Assembly: GCA_024734555.1 (NCBI GenBank) | Contig: JANPWX010000480.1 | Span: 6,011-70,010, forward strand | Length of the DNA stretch: 64,000 bases | Direction of reading: 5' to 3' | Source: Trochalopteron elliotii | Taxonomy: Eukaryota > Chordata > Aves > Passeriformes > Leiothrichidae | In this document: positions 38,694 through 49,110 of the stretch, piece after piece | Layout: the number at the start of each line of letters is the position of its first letter | How positions within the stretch are numbered: position 1 is the stretch's first letter | The notes under the pieces: generated by a model | Database searches by the model: none | Seen by the model: the letters and a program-made list of their open reading frames with translations, nothing else | What the model was told of the DNA's origin: nothing | Position numbers and translations under genes: made by a program

Positions 38694-38722
38694 CATATTT
38701 CTCCTCTGGGAGGAGAAATATG
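38694..38722. repeat. Perfect hairpin, 13-bp stem, 3-base loop
   Basis: CATATTTCTCCTC and GAGGAGAAATATG are exact reverse complements around TGG. Confidence 0.95.
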
Positions 38723-38725
38723 ATT

Positions 38726-38744
38726 GATGGTGACGTTCACCATC
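38726..38744. repeat. Perfect hairpin, 8-bp stem, 3-base loop
   Basis: GATGGTGA and TCACCATC pair perfectly around CGT. The centre reads TGACGTTCA, a CRE/AP-1-like word. It begins 3 bases after the 38694-38722 hairpin. Confidence 0.93.
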
Positions 38745-38772
38745 CAGGTCAAAGAGGTAGCAACCTGTGTAA

Positions 38773-38806
38773 CCAATCTCTTGACCTCTGTACAAATGTA
38801 TATAAG
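38773..38806 (+). promoter_or_regulatory. LTR core promoter: CCAAT box and TATA box
   Basis: CCAAT at 38773-38777 and TATATAAG at 38799-38806 are spaced about 22 bases apart. Transcription would be predicted to start about 25-30 bases downstream, near the A-rich AATTAAAATA. Activity is unknown. Confidence 0.6.
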
Positions 38807-38938
38807 AATGGAGTCAGATAATTAAAATAGAGAAGCTTTCCCTTGACCTGCTGTGCCTGCCTCGTTCTTCGTGTGCCTGAAACTGCCACACTGTCCTGTA
38901 TTGTGCGTCCTGGTGCCTGAACAACCGTGGCAATAAGA

Positions 38939-41690
38939 TGAGCATCTGACCAGTAAAATCTGCTGTTGGTACTAGTATTTAGGAAAAACAATAATTAATT
39001 AACATGCAACGGTCATATTTTCTAGGGGAAAAGGGAATCTAGTATTTTTCCTATTATTACTACCACAGATGTCTGTTGTAGCTGTGATGATGAGGAAGAT
39101 CTGAGCCTAACCCGAGGGGTCATTTAATGAGTTACAGTGGCACAGGCTAGCAGGAAAGTGGAAGGAAGGGTACAGGAGACCAGAAGGTAAGAGAAAAACA
39201 GTGGGCATGAAACAGTAGATAACTGTGTCCTTTAATAAAGGCTAAGCTGTCAGAGAGGCTGGGGCAGGTGGTGGTGGAGCCCTTCCTGGGTAGCTGCCCC
39301 ATGTGAGGGGTGAGCCCATGTCAGAGGCTCAGACAGGGCTGGAGCCAGGCAGCAGGATTGCAGCTTAGCATCGCTGGCCTGTGGGTGCTTTGTACCCTGG
39401 CCAAAGAAAACGTGGGACACTGTTCCTGTGTGTTTCTTTCTCATTTGCAGTACAATCCCCAAAGTGGTTTTGTTTTGTTCTGTAAGTGCAAACCCTCATT
39501 GTACTGTGTGAAGTGCTGCCTGCTCTCACTCTGTTGGCTCCCAAACACAGACAGCACCTCTGACTGTGGCTGGCTAGGTCTTCACATAAGGTCATCCACT
39601 TTGAAGGTTAAAGGGATGTTTTTCTGGGTCATTCAAGCATTTACTTGTTGGTTTGTATGTGTTTGCCTGGACTCGACAAAAATAACATCAATTAGTATGA
39701 TCTTTCTGAGAAACAGGAGTGATCTTATCAAATTTTGGGAGGAGGTTAATGCTAATGCAAGTTATTTGTACGGCTTCGCATTGAAGAGTTTCAATTTGCA
39801 GCATGAATAGTTCAATGTCTATTTAGGGTGAAATTCCAGAGGAAGTATAATTACAGCTAAGGGGTGTTACAGAACTGGTGAAGCTTTAGGTTAGGAAAAC
39901 ACAGGAGATACTTTGTGAAAACATTTTAGAGTTATGCCTTGCTAAATACAGAGGAGGTATAACTAAGTGAAAACAGCTTACTGCTCAGTTGGCATGTCAC
40001 CTTTAAAAGTATGAATGAATAAATAATGCTACTCCTGACTTTATTAACTTTATTTTTTAAAATATCTTCTTCTGTTAGAACCAGTATGTATGTGTTTATG
40101 GGATTTTCTAAACATGCAAAATATAGTTAGTGGCACCTAAAACAGAATTTAAGTCTGTCATGTTTGAGCTATATTTGTGAATGAGAAGATTATTCAGTAC
40201 CATCTCAAAGCTTACATACATAAATCTACGTACTGGCAGAACTTATTCATTGAAGTGGGTACAATTGATATTCATTTAATATGGACAACATTTGAAGATG
40301 CTCATTATTCTTCACTTTCATTCCCATTTGTTTTCTCTTGCACAGTATGAATACTTCATAGAGATTGTGATCGCCCCCTGTACACACCTGTTCAATCATG
40401 CTGTTCTTTGGATCCACCCCTTTACACCAACCCCTGCTTTTAGCAAAATACTGAGATGCAATCAAAGCTGTCAGATTGTTCAGTGTCTGAAGCAAGCTGC
40501 TGATTACTGTTGCCACTGTTAGCTGAATTACACTATTAAAGGTTTTTATTAAGTATTTGCAATGCTTGCTGATACAAATATCAAATCATGGCTACACCAC
40601 AGTGAAAAAGGAAATAATGCTCATTTTGGGACATACTTCTTCCAAGAGAAGACAGCAACAACAATCTGTGGAAAACGTCTATATGCAGAGCACATTTCAG
40701 AGTGTCTTTTGGTATTTTAATTGCTGAATTTTTCAAACAGTCCTCTCTGTTGCTTCCAGCTCATCACACCACTCTCAACAACTAAGGCAGAGTTGATGAG
40801 GTTAAGCCATCAGCCACAGCTTTGTTCAAACTGGAGGCAAGTTGTAACTTTTAAGTTCTAATAAAACCTTTAAAATTACCCCCTCCCAAAAAAACCCCAA
40901 CTGATGTGGAAGTAAATATAATAACAATATGGAATGAAACAGTGACATTCTCCACTCCAAGGATAGTCTTTAATGGATTTGTGTTTCCTTGTGAAATGTT
41001 TTAAGAGTGCTGAGCTCACTTGAGGAAGATTCTCTACGTCCCAGCCTAGAGCAAAGGGCAGAGAACTCATGTTCTGGGTCCGTATTTAGGGTCTGCACTG
41101 GTGTTTTGTGTATAGCTTTACCTCTCTGCCTGTTTCCTCACCCATCTCACCTCTTCAGGATCATTAAAGCTCAATGAAAAGTCCTTACAAAAACATTCCA
41201 TGAAAATTGCATATACTTGAATTGGTGAAATATTAAGTAATTTCACTCCAGTGAGTCTGTACCAGCACATCCCTTTCTGCCAGCTTCAATTAATCTGTTC
41301 CTGAAATTTTTGACAGCATGTGAATGTCTCTGCTGCTTTCTGTCTCTCTGCTTAGCACATGAGAGGCTGATGGACTAAAGACTCTTGTCATCCCCTTCTG
41401 ATGTGGTTTGGCAACAGGTCTTTGAGGAGAATTGTGTTGTTGCTCCTCCATCACCAAGATCATGTTTCAGTGCTGTCTGGGAGGGGTATGTGATGTGAAC
41501 CTGAACTGGCTTCCAGCCTCAAACATTCTTTTATCAATTAGCAGAGCCAGTGATGGATTTGACACAGCCTTGGGAGTGCGTTTTTGTGTCCTGCAGTATT
41601 ATCTGCTGTGCATGCTGATGATCTGCTCTGTGCAGAAAGTTTGGGCATATGTAAGTCAGATTTACAGTAATTTTTTTGTTCCCATTGAGT
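38939..41690. other. Unique non-coding region; no gene recognised
   Basis: It contains the longest non-repeat frame of the window (166 codons, 39310-39810, plus). That frame is cysteine- and aromatic-rich with no recognisable domain, and a minus-strand frame overlaps it, so I treat it as a chance frame. No RNA gene or mobile element is recognised. Confidence 0.6.
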
Positions 41691-41695
41691 ACGCT

Positions 41696-42486
41696 TGTTA
41701 TAAATGGGCAGGAGACAATGTTTCCTCCTTAATTGCCTTTACTGGTTCAGCTCTTAGAAAAAAAGGGAGGGGGGCGTCTTGAGGGGTGGCCAATGCCGCC
41801 ACTGCTCTCGCTGAGCTACACTGCTGCGAAAGAGGTGCAATTCATTCTGCTGCTCGTGCTGCAGAGTGGGAGCTCCCACCTCGTGGGGGTTTCAAAGAAT
41901 TCTCCTTTTGGCTCACACTGGCCCAGGGGCGTCACTCTTAAGAGTACGTTCAAGTAGTGGCGAGGCGGAGACTGCAGAGTTCTGGCTTGCTGCGGTGGCT
42001 GTGAGCAGTTTTTTTTATTATACTTTCTATTACATCGGTCTGTTTTGTCTTAGCTCGTTGTCTGGGAGAATAATTAATGTTTATTTTCGAGAGCATTGCA
42101 TCATGGGATTCTTCATTTCCATAGTAGGTGGCACTTGTAGTTAGCTGAGGAGCAGATAGCAGCATAGGCGGAGAGTAGGCGGAGCTGGGATCCTGATGGA
42201 CAGGATGTGGAGCAGCAGGGCAGAGAGTAGGTGAGGAGGCATGGTGGAGCAGCCGAAGTGAAGAGTAGTGATGCCGGGGAGCAGCAGCGGCTTGACCCGA
42301 TGGGAAGGCGACGGGACAGGTAATTGGGGTTTTGGGGGTAGGGGATACAGGGTAGATGAAAACAGCCTTTTGGTAATTAACAAACAGCATTATAACTCTC
42401 AAACTGATTTTAACTAAACACTACAACTCTATAACCAACAACTTTATAACTTTAGCAACTCGGAGTTGCTTGAACCTCATTTTTCA
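41696..42486 (-). mobile_element. Solo LTR, class I-like endogenous retrovirus (copy B)
   Basis: Diverged homologue of the LTR at 24731-25400, collinear from the left end (TGTTATAAATGGGCAGG versus TGAGAAAAATTGGGCAGG) to the right end (GAACCTCATTTTTCA versus AAACCTTGTTTTTTACA). It is about 120 bp longer, mainly in a G/A-rich segment at about 42150-42300. The flanking 4-mers CGCT (41692-41695) and CGCA (42487-42490) match at 3 of 4. A 150-codon minus-strand frame (41950-42402) lies entirely in U3. It is proline/serine-rich at its start and has no counterpart in copy A, so I do not call it a gene. Confidence 0.78.
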
Positions 42487-42558
42487 CGCACTGGCTTTTG
42501 TTTATTCTAGGAAGGCTAGAATACAAACCCTGATGCTTTCAGGAGGCACAATTATGCA

Positions 42559-42564
42559 CAGTAT
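42559..42564. repeat. Target-site duplication (left) of the ERVK-like LTR
   Basis: CAGTAT directly before the LTR start, matching CAGCAT at 43170-43175 at 5 of 6 positions. Six bases is the typical duplication length of ERVK/alpha-like elements. Confidence 0.65.
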
Positions 42565-42722
42565 TGTGGCAGTGTATTCCTTGGTTGTTTGTGTTGTTCA
42601 AGCAGTTTCCAGAATGTTCTTCTATTGTTTGGTTCATTCCATGTACCCCTTTGTATGGTTTCTCCCCATATGGTTTCTCCCAAGTTACAGTTATCTGCCA
42701 ATCAGTGTGTTATGTAACCCCC

Positions 42723-42802
42723 GGGTCCTGTCTATCACTTCGGGGCCTCTCCCTGCTTCTGGAAAGTCCCAGGGAGAGCTTCGAGTGATTGGACAGGATC
42801 CC
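42723..42802. repeat. Long imperfect hairpin in LTR U3
   Basis: Three paired blocks lie in mirror order around a 14-base loop (42756-42769): TCCTGTC (42726) with GACAGGA (42792), ATCACT (42734) with AGTGAT (42784), and CTCTCCCTG (42747) with CAGGGAGAG (42770). Together they make arms of about 33 bases each. Confidence 0.9.
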
Positions 42803-42987
42803 AGTTGCCCCCTCCTACTTCCTGTGGTTCGTTACTGGATCTGTCTGTTATGTTCAGGGCCACGCCCATCTTGTACCGTATTGGTCCTTGGCAGAACCCA
42901 TCCCCCCCGTTCCACCCCCTCGTCAGGTGCTCCGGGTTTCTGACGAGGCGGGAGCCCTGAGGTGAGGCCTCCCCGGTTGGAGGTGCC

Positions 42988-42993
42988 AATAAC
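42988..42993 (+). terminator. Degenerate LTR polyadenylation signal (AATAAC)
   Basis: AATAAC, within GTGCCAATAACCTCAG, stands where R of such LTRs carries AATAAA. One base differs, so it may be weak. Confidence 0.45.
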
Positions 42994-43169
42994 CTCAGTT
43001 TGCCCTACTCTCTTCAGAATCCCCTCTTAACTTTCCTGCTGTCGTCTCTTGTCGCTTCCTGACAAGCCAAGGATCCGCAGGATCAGCAGGGTGTGTCCGC
43101 ACACTAAGCTGTTTCTAGCTTGCCTAGTGCCGGGGCTGGCCGAAGTGAGCTGAGACTGCCATCGTGACA

Positions 43170-43175
43170 CAGCAT
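43170..43175. repeat. Target-site duplication (right) of the ERVK-like LTR
   Basis: CAGCAT immediately after the terminal CA of the LTR; one mismatch to the left copy. Confidence 0.65.
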
Positions 43176-46100
43176 AAAACAAGGTAAACATTACAAGTAG
43201 AAATCAATGAAGCCAAAATTTCATTCAGGTGACATTTTCCAAGCAATGTCTTCAGTTCAGTGCCATCTAAATGAAGGTTGGTAACCAGCTGATGTGCTGG
43301 GAAGCTTTGGTTTAGTTAATTGATCAGTATTTTTCATAGTGTGACACACAGCATCTATGCTGTGAGATGGAGAAAGAGCTGACACTGAGAGCGGCCAGGA
43401 CATGCCAAGCAGATTGGGCGCTCACTCTCCCTGCCCCTGAACTAGCAGTGTTTGCCATTCTTGCTGCAGCACCTGTCCTGAGCCTCAAGATGAATAACAT
43501 GTGGGTGGTTTTGTGGAAGGAGAGCCTGGGGAGTGCACAAAGCTAGACTGAGAATTAGCAGCTGGGGTCACATCCCGGTAAGTAGGCAGGAGGGATGAAA
43601 GGGCAAGGAGCAGTTGCCATGTTAAAGTAAAAGCCTCAGGGGGTGCTGAGGTGAAAGGTGTACTGAAGCTTAGGTAAAAGCAGATGCCAGGACTGTTATG
43701 TCAGTACTTGCTGTGTTCAATTCTCTCTCACCTGGGTCAAATTGGTGTGCAAACCTCAGTGCATTGAGAGGTGCTTTCCTGGTTGTGAAGCACTGAAGAC
43801 AATCCCATCAGTGCACAGGATCACATCTTAACATGTATATACATCCTCAGTTTGGTATTGGCGTGCTTTTTTTTACTTCTTTTTTCCTTTTTGTTTGCTG
43901 TCTTATAACCGGTAGCCCACTGAGAGCAACAGTTTTAATCTTCATCATCCTCATCTTGAAGGAACGTTCACCAGTCTTAGAGTCACACCTGGTCCTACTC
44001 CTTTACAGCTCTTGGATAGCTCCAGGAGCACTGATAGAAACTATGCTCTAGTATTTTGGCCATCTCTGTTCTCCTGTTCACCATATGTTGGACAGATTTA
44101 TCAGGATTCTATCTGCATAATCACCAACCTGGTTTATGGCATCAGCTGTTCCAGTTGGCAGCACCAGGTGCTTTTACCAGTCTTCCTGCTTTTTTTTGTT
44201 TTAGCTTTGATCACTGCCCACAAAACAAATGATCCTCCTATGGCCACCTAAATGGCTGCCACTTTCTTATCACCATATGGCACATCCCTCAGTGCCTCAT
44301 CCACAGTTCTGGCACTTCTGAGCCCACAAGCTTTTCTGCTTTTCTCTTCTCACAGACACAGTGCAGTTTGCCCTGTCTGGGGATGTGGCTGGAGCAACTT
44401 CTGGCAAGGCAGAGTGATCTCGGTACTGTGTCCTTCCCTCAGACATCTGTGAATTCCTCATTTTTACATAAATAATTTTATCAGTTTATACACGTTTTTT
44501 CTGTTTACTGAAATAGGCTGGTACATGGCCAAGAGTAGCTGGAAAAAGTCATCTTGCTACTTAAAATAACATTTTTATCTTTGGAAGACATCTTTGACAA
44601 CCTGTTGGCTGTCCCTTACTAAAAGAAGCTTTTATTCATGTCAGAGTGCTGTCTCTATTAGGGTTTGCAATATTAGTCCCAGCTGAATTTGTATCACAGA
44701 CCTTGTTGTGTTTCAGGATTGGTTTTGTGTTTTTTCTTTGTTTGGAACAGCCATTTGGGACATACTGTGTTATTTACCATAGAGATAATACACAGTGATA
44801 CATTTTGAAATGCTTTTTGATGTGTTTTCTGGCAAATTGTCTGTTGCTGTGTTAGGTGTGAAATCATCTAAAGGGGGACAAGCGATTTGGCATTTGTGCA
44901 AGCTTGTTGATTCTAACTAACATTTGCATTAGATTAGAACAGTGAATGCTGTCTCCAGTGAAGAAATGCTTTGCATTTTCTCAATGGTATTTTAAAATGG
45001 AGTATTGCTAGTTTGAATGAGTCAGCTGAAATTACAGAAAATGTTTCCTTTAAAATAACATTTGAATAGAAGCAGCTGTCATATCACACAGAACCTGAAA
45101 CAAAGCATAGCACAAAACTTGGTTGACATGTAATAACCCTGCTATTAGATTCTATAATGTTTTAATTTCTTCCCTGGGATATCTTTTGTGCACTAGGAAT
45201 AGTGTATTTGCATGTGAATGGAAAAACCTAAATTATATTCCTAGATTCGTGCAAAGGAGCTAATTTCTAACACTATGATAGAAAAACTTCTTAATTTTTA
45301 TTTCTAGAATAATTTTATTAGACGAAAACTTCTATCATTGCTATCACTGTGTTTGTCAGCTGAAGTTCTGAGCTCATCTAAATATTGTATGAGGTTCAGT
45401 GAACAGTGAAAATCTTTCTAAGACCTGTCTCACTAGTGGATTAATCAATACAATAGTTTCTCTTATAGGAAGTTATTGGTATTCAACTTAGTTTATGCTC
45501 ATCTTTCTATTTACATTTGGAACTACTCTCTGCAGCTGTGTTATTTCTGGTTCATTTTAATTCAGTGAGAATGCCCTGAAAATTTTCTAAGATAGACATA
45601 CTTAATTTTGTTTGGGAAACAAACAGGAAAAAACCCCAACACAGAAATGGTATTCTCTATTGGCATATTTTGATGTTATGACATAATATGAAATATAATT
45701 TTTGGAAGGGCAATCAAAATGAAATCTCTAGTGTGTTTGAAATCAAAATGATCTGGAGACACAGCAAACACAACACATTTTATTTATTGCAGTGAAGCTT
45801 CACAAAGAAGAAAGATAAGGGTGGCTTGGTAAACAGCTAGCTTTTAGATAGCAAATAAAACTGCAAAATGAAAGCATAGACTGATGGACAGAAAATGTTA
45901 TATGTGTATTCTCTGAGTGATATTATCCATTTCACAAAGTGAAGCAACCGACTGACTTTTTCACCTCTCCTATGGCTACATAAAATGGCAGCCACTGTAT
46001 TTAGTCAAATTGTCATTTTAGATTAAATATTTCCAGGAACTCAGCACAGAAATATAATCAACACACTGAAAGCCTTTCCTGAAAGGGGAGAAAAGGATAA

Positions 46101-47066
46101 TGGTAAAAAATGAATGAAATACTCAGATCGACCTTTCTTTTATAATATTTAAGGCTGGCACAAAATGTAGATGAAGAGGAGCATACTCTCCTGCTGCTCT
46201 TGCTGAAGGTCTCATTTTGCTTAAAAGGAGGCTAAATCTTGGTCTTAAAAACTTGCTAACAGTGATGCTGCACTGAAGGCAATTTGCCTCTAATATTTTA
46301 AGTGGAACTCTTTGCTTTCCCATAGCCCTTCCCTAGTGTGGTGGGGATTTCCAAACTTAAAACTGAGGGTAAAACAGGACTAAAAAGGAACAGGGTGGAG
46401 TGAAGAGTAGCCCCGTTACTGTGGGCTCCTTGTCGTTAAACAAGCTCAGAGAAATCTCCTTTGAAGTCTGTATGGATCTCTCAACATTAAAGCAATAGGA
46501 CTTAGCGGAGGTTTGTTAAGGGGTCAGGGTGAGCTGCCTGCTTTTGAACTTAGTGTGCACATTAGAAGCACCTGTTTGGGGTTAAAAGAATGAAGAAGGT
46601 AAAAAAAAATCCAAGAAATAATGTGGGAATGTACTGAGACTCTCCCTTGGTTTTGACTCACTCCATTGTACCTGCATGTTGTAGAGAGTATGCTCACCAG
46701 AGAACCCAATGGAGTGCATTAATTCAAGTTTCAGTCAATACTGAAAAAAACCCATTAATTAAAGATGGAGGGGAAACTTTCCTCTATAATAATAAAGACT
46801 AAAAACTGCTTCATTTGCCCTCTAGGTGTACTTTTATTTAGATAAATAAAACAAGTAATGTAGCAGGAATTGTATCAAGATCAGTAGAGGCTCCCTGGCA
46901 ATTTTTTGTTTTCATAAATCTCAAAGATTTTGATCTAATATTTTATATGTATATAAACCCCCCATATTCACCAGTGCCTTTGCACTAGCTCTAAATGACC
47001 TCTTTGTCACCAGCTCTTTGAAATAGAGGGAGAAAAATGGAGATGTATAACACAAGGACTGGGAGT
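43176..47066. other. Unique non-coding region; no gene recognised
   Basis: Three short hydrophobic plus-strand frames lie in a row at 43833-44452. On the minus strand of the same stretch a run of about 50 codons is broken by one stop. Neither is recognisable. The rest is AT-rich with no identified element. Confidence 0.6.
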
Positions 47067-47071
47067 ATGTT

Positions 47072-47560
47072 TGATGCCTTGGAGTGGCTACCTAGAACAG
47101 AGGCTAGACAAGGTTAAGAGAATAAAAGCAGGTATTTACTAAAGGCCTTCCAAAGGTACACTTTGGGCAGTACCAAAGCCTCCAGGGCTACACCCAGGAT
47201 GGACGATGGTCACCATGAGTTTTTCAGACAATAGTAAGTTTGGTCCATTTACATATCAGGGGTTAATCCTCCAATTGTAGCTTCAAGTAATGAAGTCATT
47301 ACCTGAAGTTTTCTCCTCCCAATTCCCTTTTGTTTATACTTTTTGGGGCCTGAGACTGCAGAGTGTCCTTGGATCTCAGGCGCAGAGGGACTGTTTTGTC
47401 GGACCAAAAACTGAAGACGGTAAACTCACACTTTATATGGAGTCTAGGGTTATGCACTAATGCACTACAGGATTTGAAAAAAATAAAGGCTAAATTCGTA
47501 AGGCATCATGTTCTGTACAGGACACAATTTAAATCAGTGATGTTCCTATTAATGTTAACA
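47072..47560. mobile_element. LTR-like segment of an avian endogenous retrovirus
   Basis: The order of words (GAACAGAGGCTAGACAAGG, AAGAGAATAAAAGCAGG, GGGCAGTACCAAAGCC, GGTCCATTTACATATC, TTTATACTTTTTGGGGCC, GGAGTCTAGGGTTATGCAC) is one I recognise as an avian LTR repeated many times in songbird genomes. I cannot fix the ends, a target duplication or the orientation by eye. The AATAAA at about 47123 would fit plus orientation only loosely. A 93-codon frame (47363-47644) crosses its right half and has no known product. Confidence 0.6.
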
Positions 47561-49043
47561 TGGTGGATGAGTCTTCCCAGATACAGGGAATCCTCATCCG
47601 CTAACAACCAGGCAGAAGGAGATGCAAAACCAAAGGAAGTGTAGCACAGCTCGGCTCCAGTGAGCGACGGGGGATGAATGTTTGAGCACCGGCCCCTTGG
47701 CCCTCAGTGCCTGACAGCACAACTGCTTTTAGAGAGACAGGAGAATCTCAGTACTGCTGCACCTCCTTGTAGTAAGGGCACAAAAAATGCGGGAGCCTGC
47801 TTGTGGCACCTTTGAGTCCCCATCCAATTGTAGGCTTTATTTAATGCCTATTGTCATGGCTGTGCTTTGTGTCTTTACCTGGTGACTTGCTTGCCCTTCA
47901 GTGTTTGAGAAACTCTCTCCAAAAATCAAGTGATGGCTGCCTTGCTTTTTTTAACTCCTTGGCTAAGATTCTCAATAGTTTTCACACAGAGTATTTTGGT
48001 AATTCTTAACCAAATAAAACTCCCCTCTGTGTCTAATAATCTACCTTCCTGCCCTTTCACTTCACTACACAATCATAATAGATCTAGGAGACTTTAAAGC
48101 TCTTACATTACTCCCCTTACACTATTGTGCTTGCCTGGAGGATTGATTTTTTAAAATATTCTTCCCAGTCCATGACCTCCCCTGACAGTATCAGCCCAAG
48201 GCACATTGCTTGCTGTTGAGTTATAACACCCCAGACTTGGGTATGTTTCTCATGTTTTTGCTGCTGAGGCTGTTAAAGAAAACGATAGTTTGTGCCTGGT
48301 GCACCGAAATTGATGCATTTCAAAATGAAACTGGGGGCTTGCACTAAAGAGAGAAATTTTGCATTTCATTTGGTTAGCAAAAAAAAAAAAAAAAGGAGAA
48401 TAGTTAGCGTGTTAGTGTTGTAGGACAATAGCTGTGTTTGTTCAATAACCATTTGATCAAAAACATTCATAACAATTAAAAACAAGACAACAGCTTTGGT
48501 TTTTCACACACCTTCTAGGCAGATGGATCCTCAACCTCATGGCAAAACTATACAGAAGAATTGTGTTATCTTTGCTGACTTCTTGTTGCCTCGGGGACAT
48601 GATGTAGCAGTTGTTTCAACTGAGTATGTGTTAAGCATTGCTATTGTGGGGAGGTTTTATCTGGAATTTTCCCGATGCGTGCTGATACTCTTTTTTCATT
48701 TGTGTGAAAGGCCTCAGTACCTCAAGAAGCAGATTGATCTTGCCTCAGCCCTCACTTGGGAACAGAGATTACTGCTCTGCCTTCTGCTCATGGCATTTTC
48801 TTAGCTGCCGATATATCCATTGTTGGCAAATATCCAAAATATCCATCGTTCTCCTTCCCTCGTTCCCTTTTCAGCCTGGCGTGTCGGTGGATATGTGTAG
48901 GTGCTAATCTGTAGCTGTAAATACAACGTATTATGGACAGAAGAATAGTCTATTATAAGTTTGTTTTACAGTTAAACAAATAATTAAAGTAAGCAAAAGC
49001 AGTATTAAATCACTTGTGCTAAGTTTCTAACAGAAAAAAATCT
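47561..49043. other. Unique non-coding sequence; no gene recognised
   Basis: A somewhat GC-richer patch lies at 47640-47830. Short frames (the longest is 102 codons at 48496-48804) are unrecognised. A 16-base poly-A lies at 48379-48394. Confidence 0.6.
48379..48394 (+). repeat. Poly-A tract (16 A)
   Basis: Uninterrupted run of A. There is no recognisable retroposed body upstream and no obvious flanking duplication. Confidence 0.9.
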
Positions 49044-49110
49044 GAATATATACAGCATATACATATATATATACAATAAATATATATATTTGTATTTATA
49101 CAAATAAAGG
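49044..49110. repeat. (TA)n-rich tract
   Basis: Alternating T/A words with short interruptions, ending in the small hairpin TTTGTATTTATACAAA. Confidence 0.85.

Larger units (their letters stand above)
38513..38932 (+). mobile_element. Short ERVK/alpha-like solo LTR
   Basis: It starts TGTCTGGTGGG and ends ACAACCGTGGCA. A CCAAT box (38773-38777) and a TATATAAG box (38799-38806) are followed about 20 bases on by an A-rich AATTAAAATA that probably descends from AATAAA, then a pyrimidine-rich U5 with CCTGCCTCGTTCTTCG. Two perfect hairpins lie upstream of the promoter (38694-38744). The flanking 6-mers CTTAGA (38507-38512) and ATAAGA (38933-38938) match at 4 of 6, weak support for a target duplication. 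No primer-binding site or internal region follows. LTR identity is well supported by promoter order; exact ends and class are less certain. Confidence 0.7.
42565..43169 (+). mobile_element. Solo LTR of an ERVK-like endogenous retrovirus
   Basis: The 605 bp begin TGTGGCAGTG and end ATCGTGACA. U3 carries a CCAAT box (42698-42702) and a long imperfect hairpin (42723-42802). The later part has CCACGCCC, a C-run (CCCATCCCCCCCG), the sequence GTGCCAATAACCTCAG in the place of an AATAAA signal, and a pyrimidine-rich U5 (CTCTTGTCGCTTCCTGAC). Six-base flanks CAGTAT/CAGCAT support the ends. No primer-binding site or internal region follows, so it is solo. It retains many CpG dinucleotides compared with its surroundings, which suggests that it is not very old. 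Confidence 0.87.

Noticed and set aside
39310..39810. 166-codon plus-strand frame
   Set aside because: No domain, no signal for splicing or start context worth noting, and an overlapping minus frame. Consistent with chance in 64 kb.
41950..42402. 150-codon minus-strand frame
   Set aside because: It lies inside LTR copy B, in the U3 strand orientation, but is absent from the homologous LTR copy A, so it is not a conserved gene.
47363..47644. 93-codon plus-strand frame
   Set aside because: It mostly lies in the LTR-like segment and has no recognisable product.
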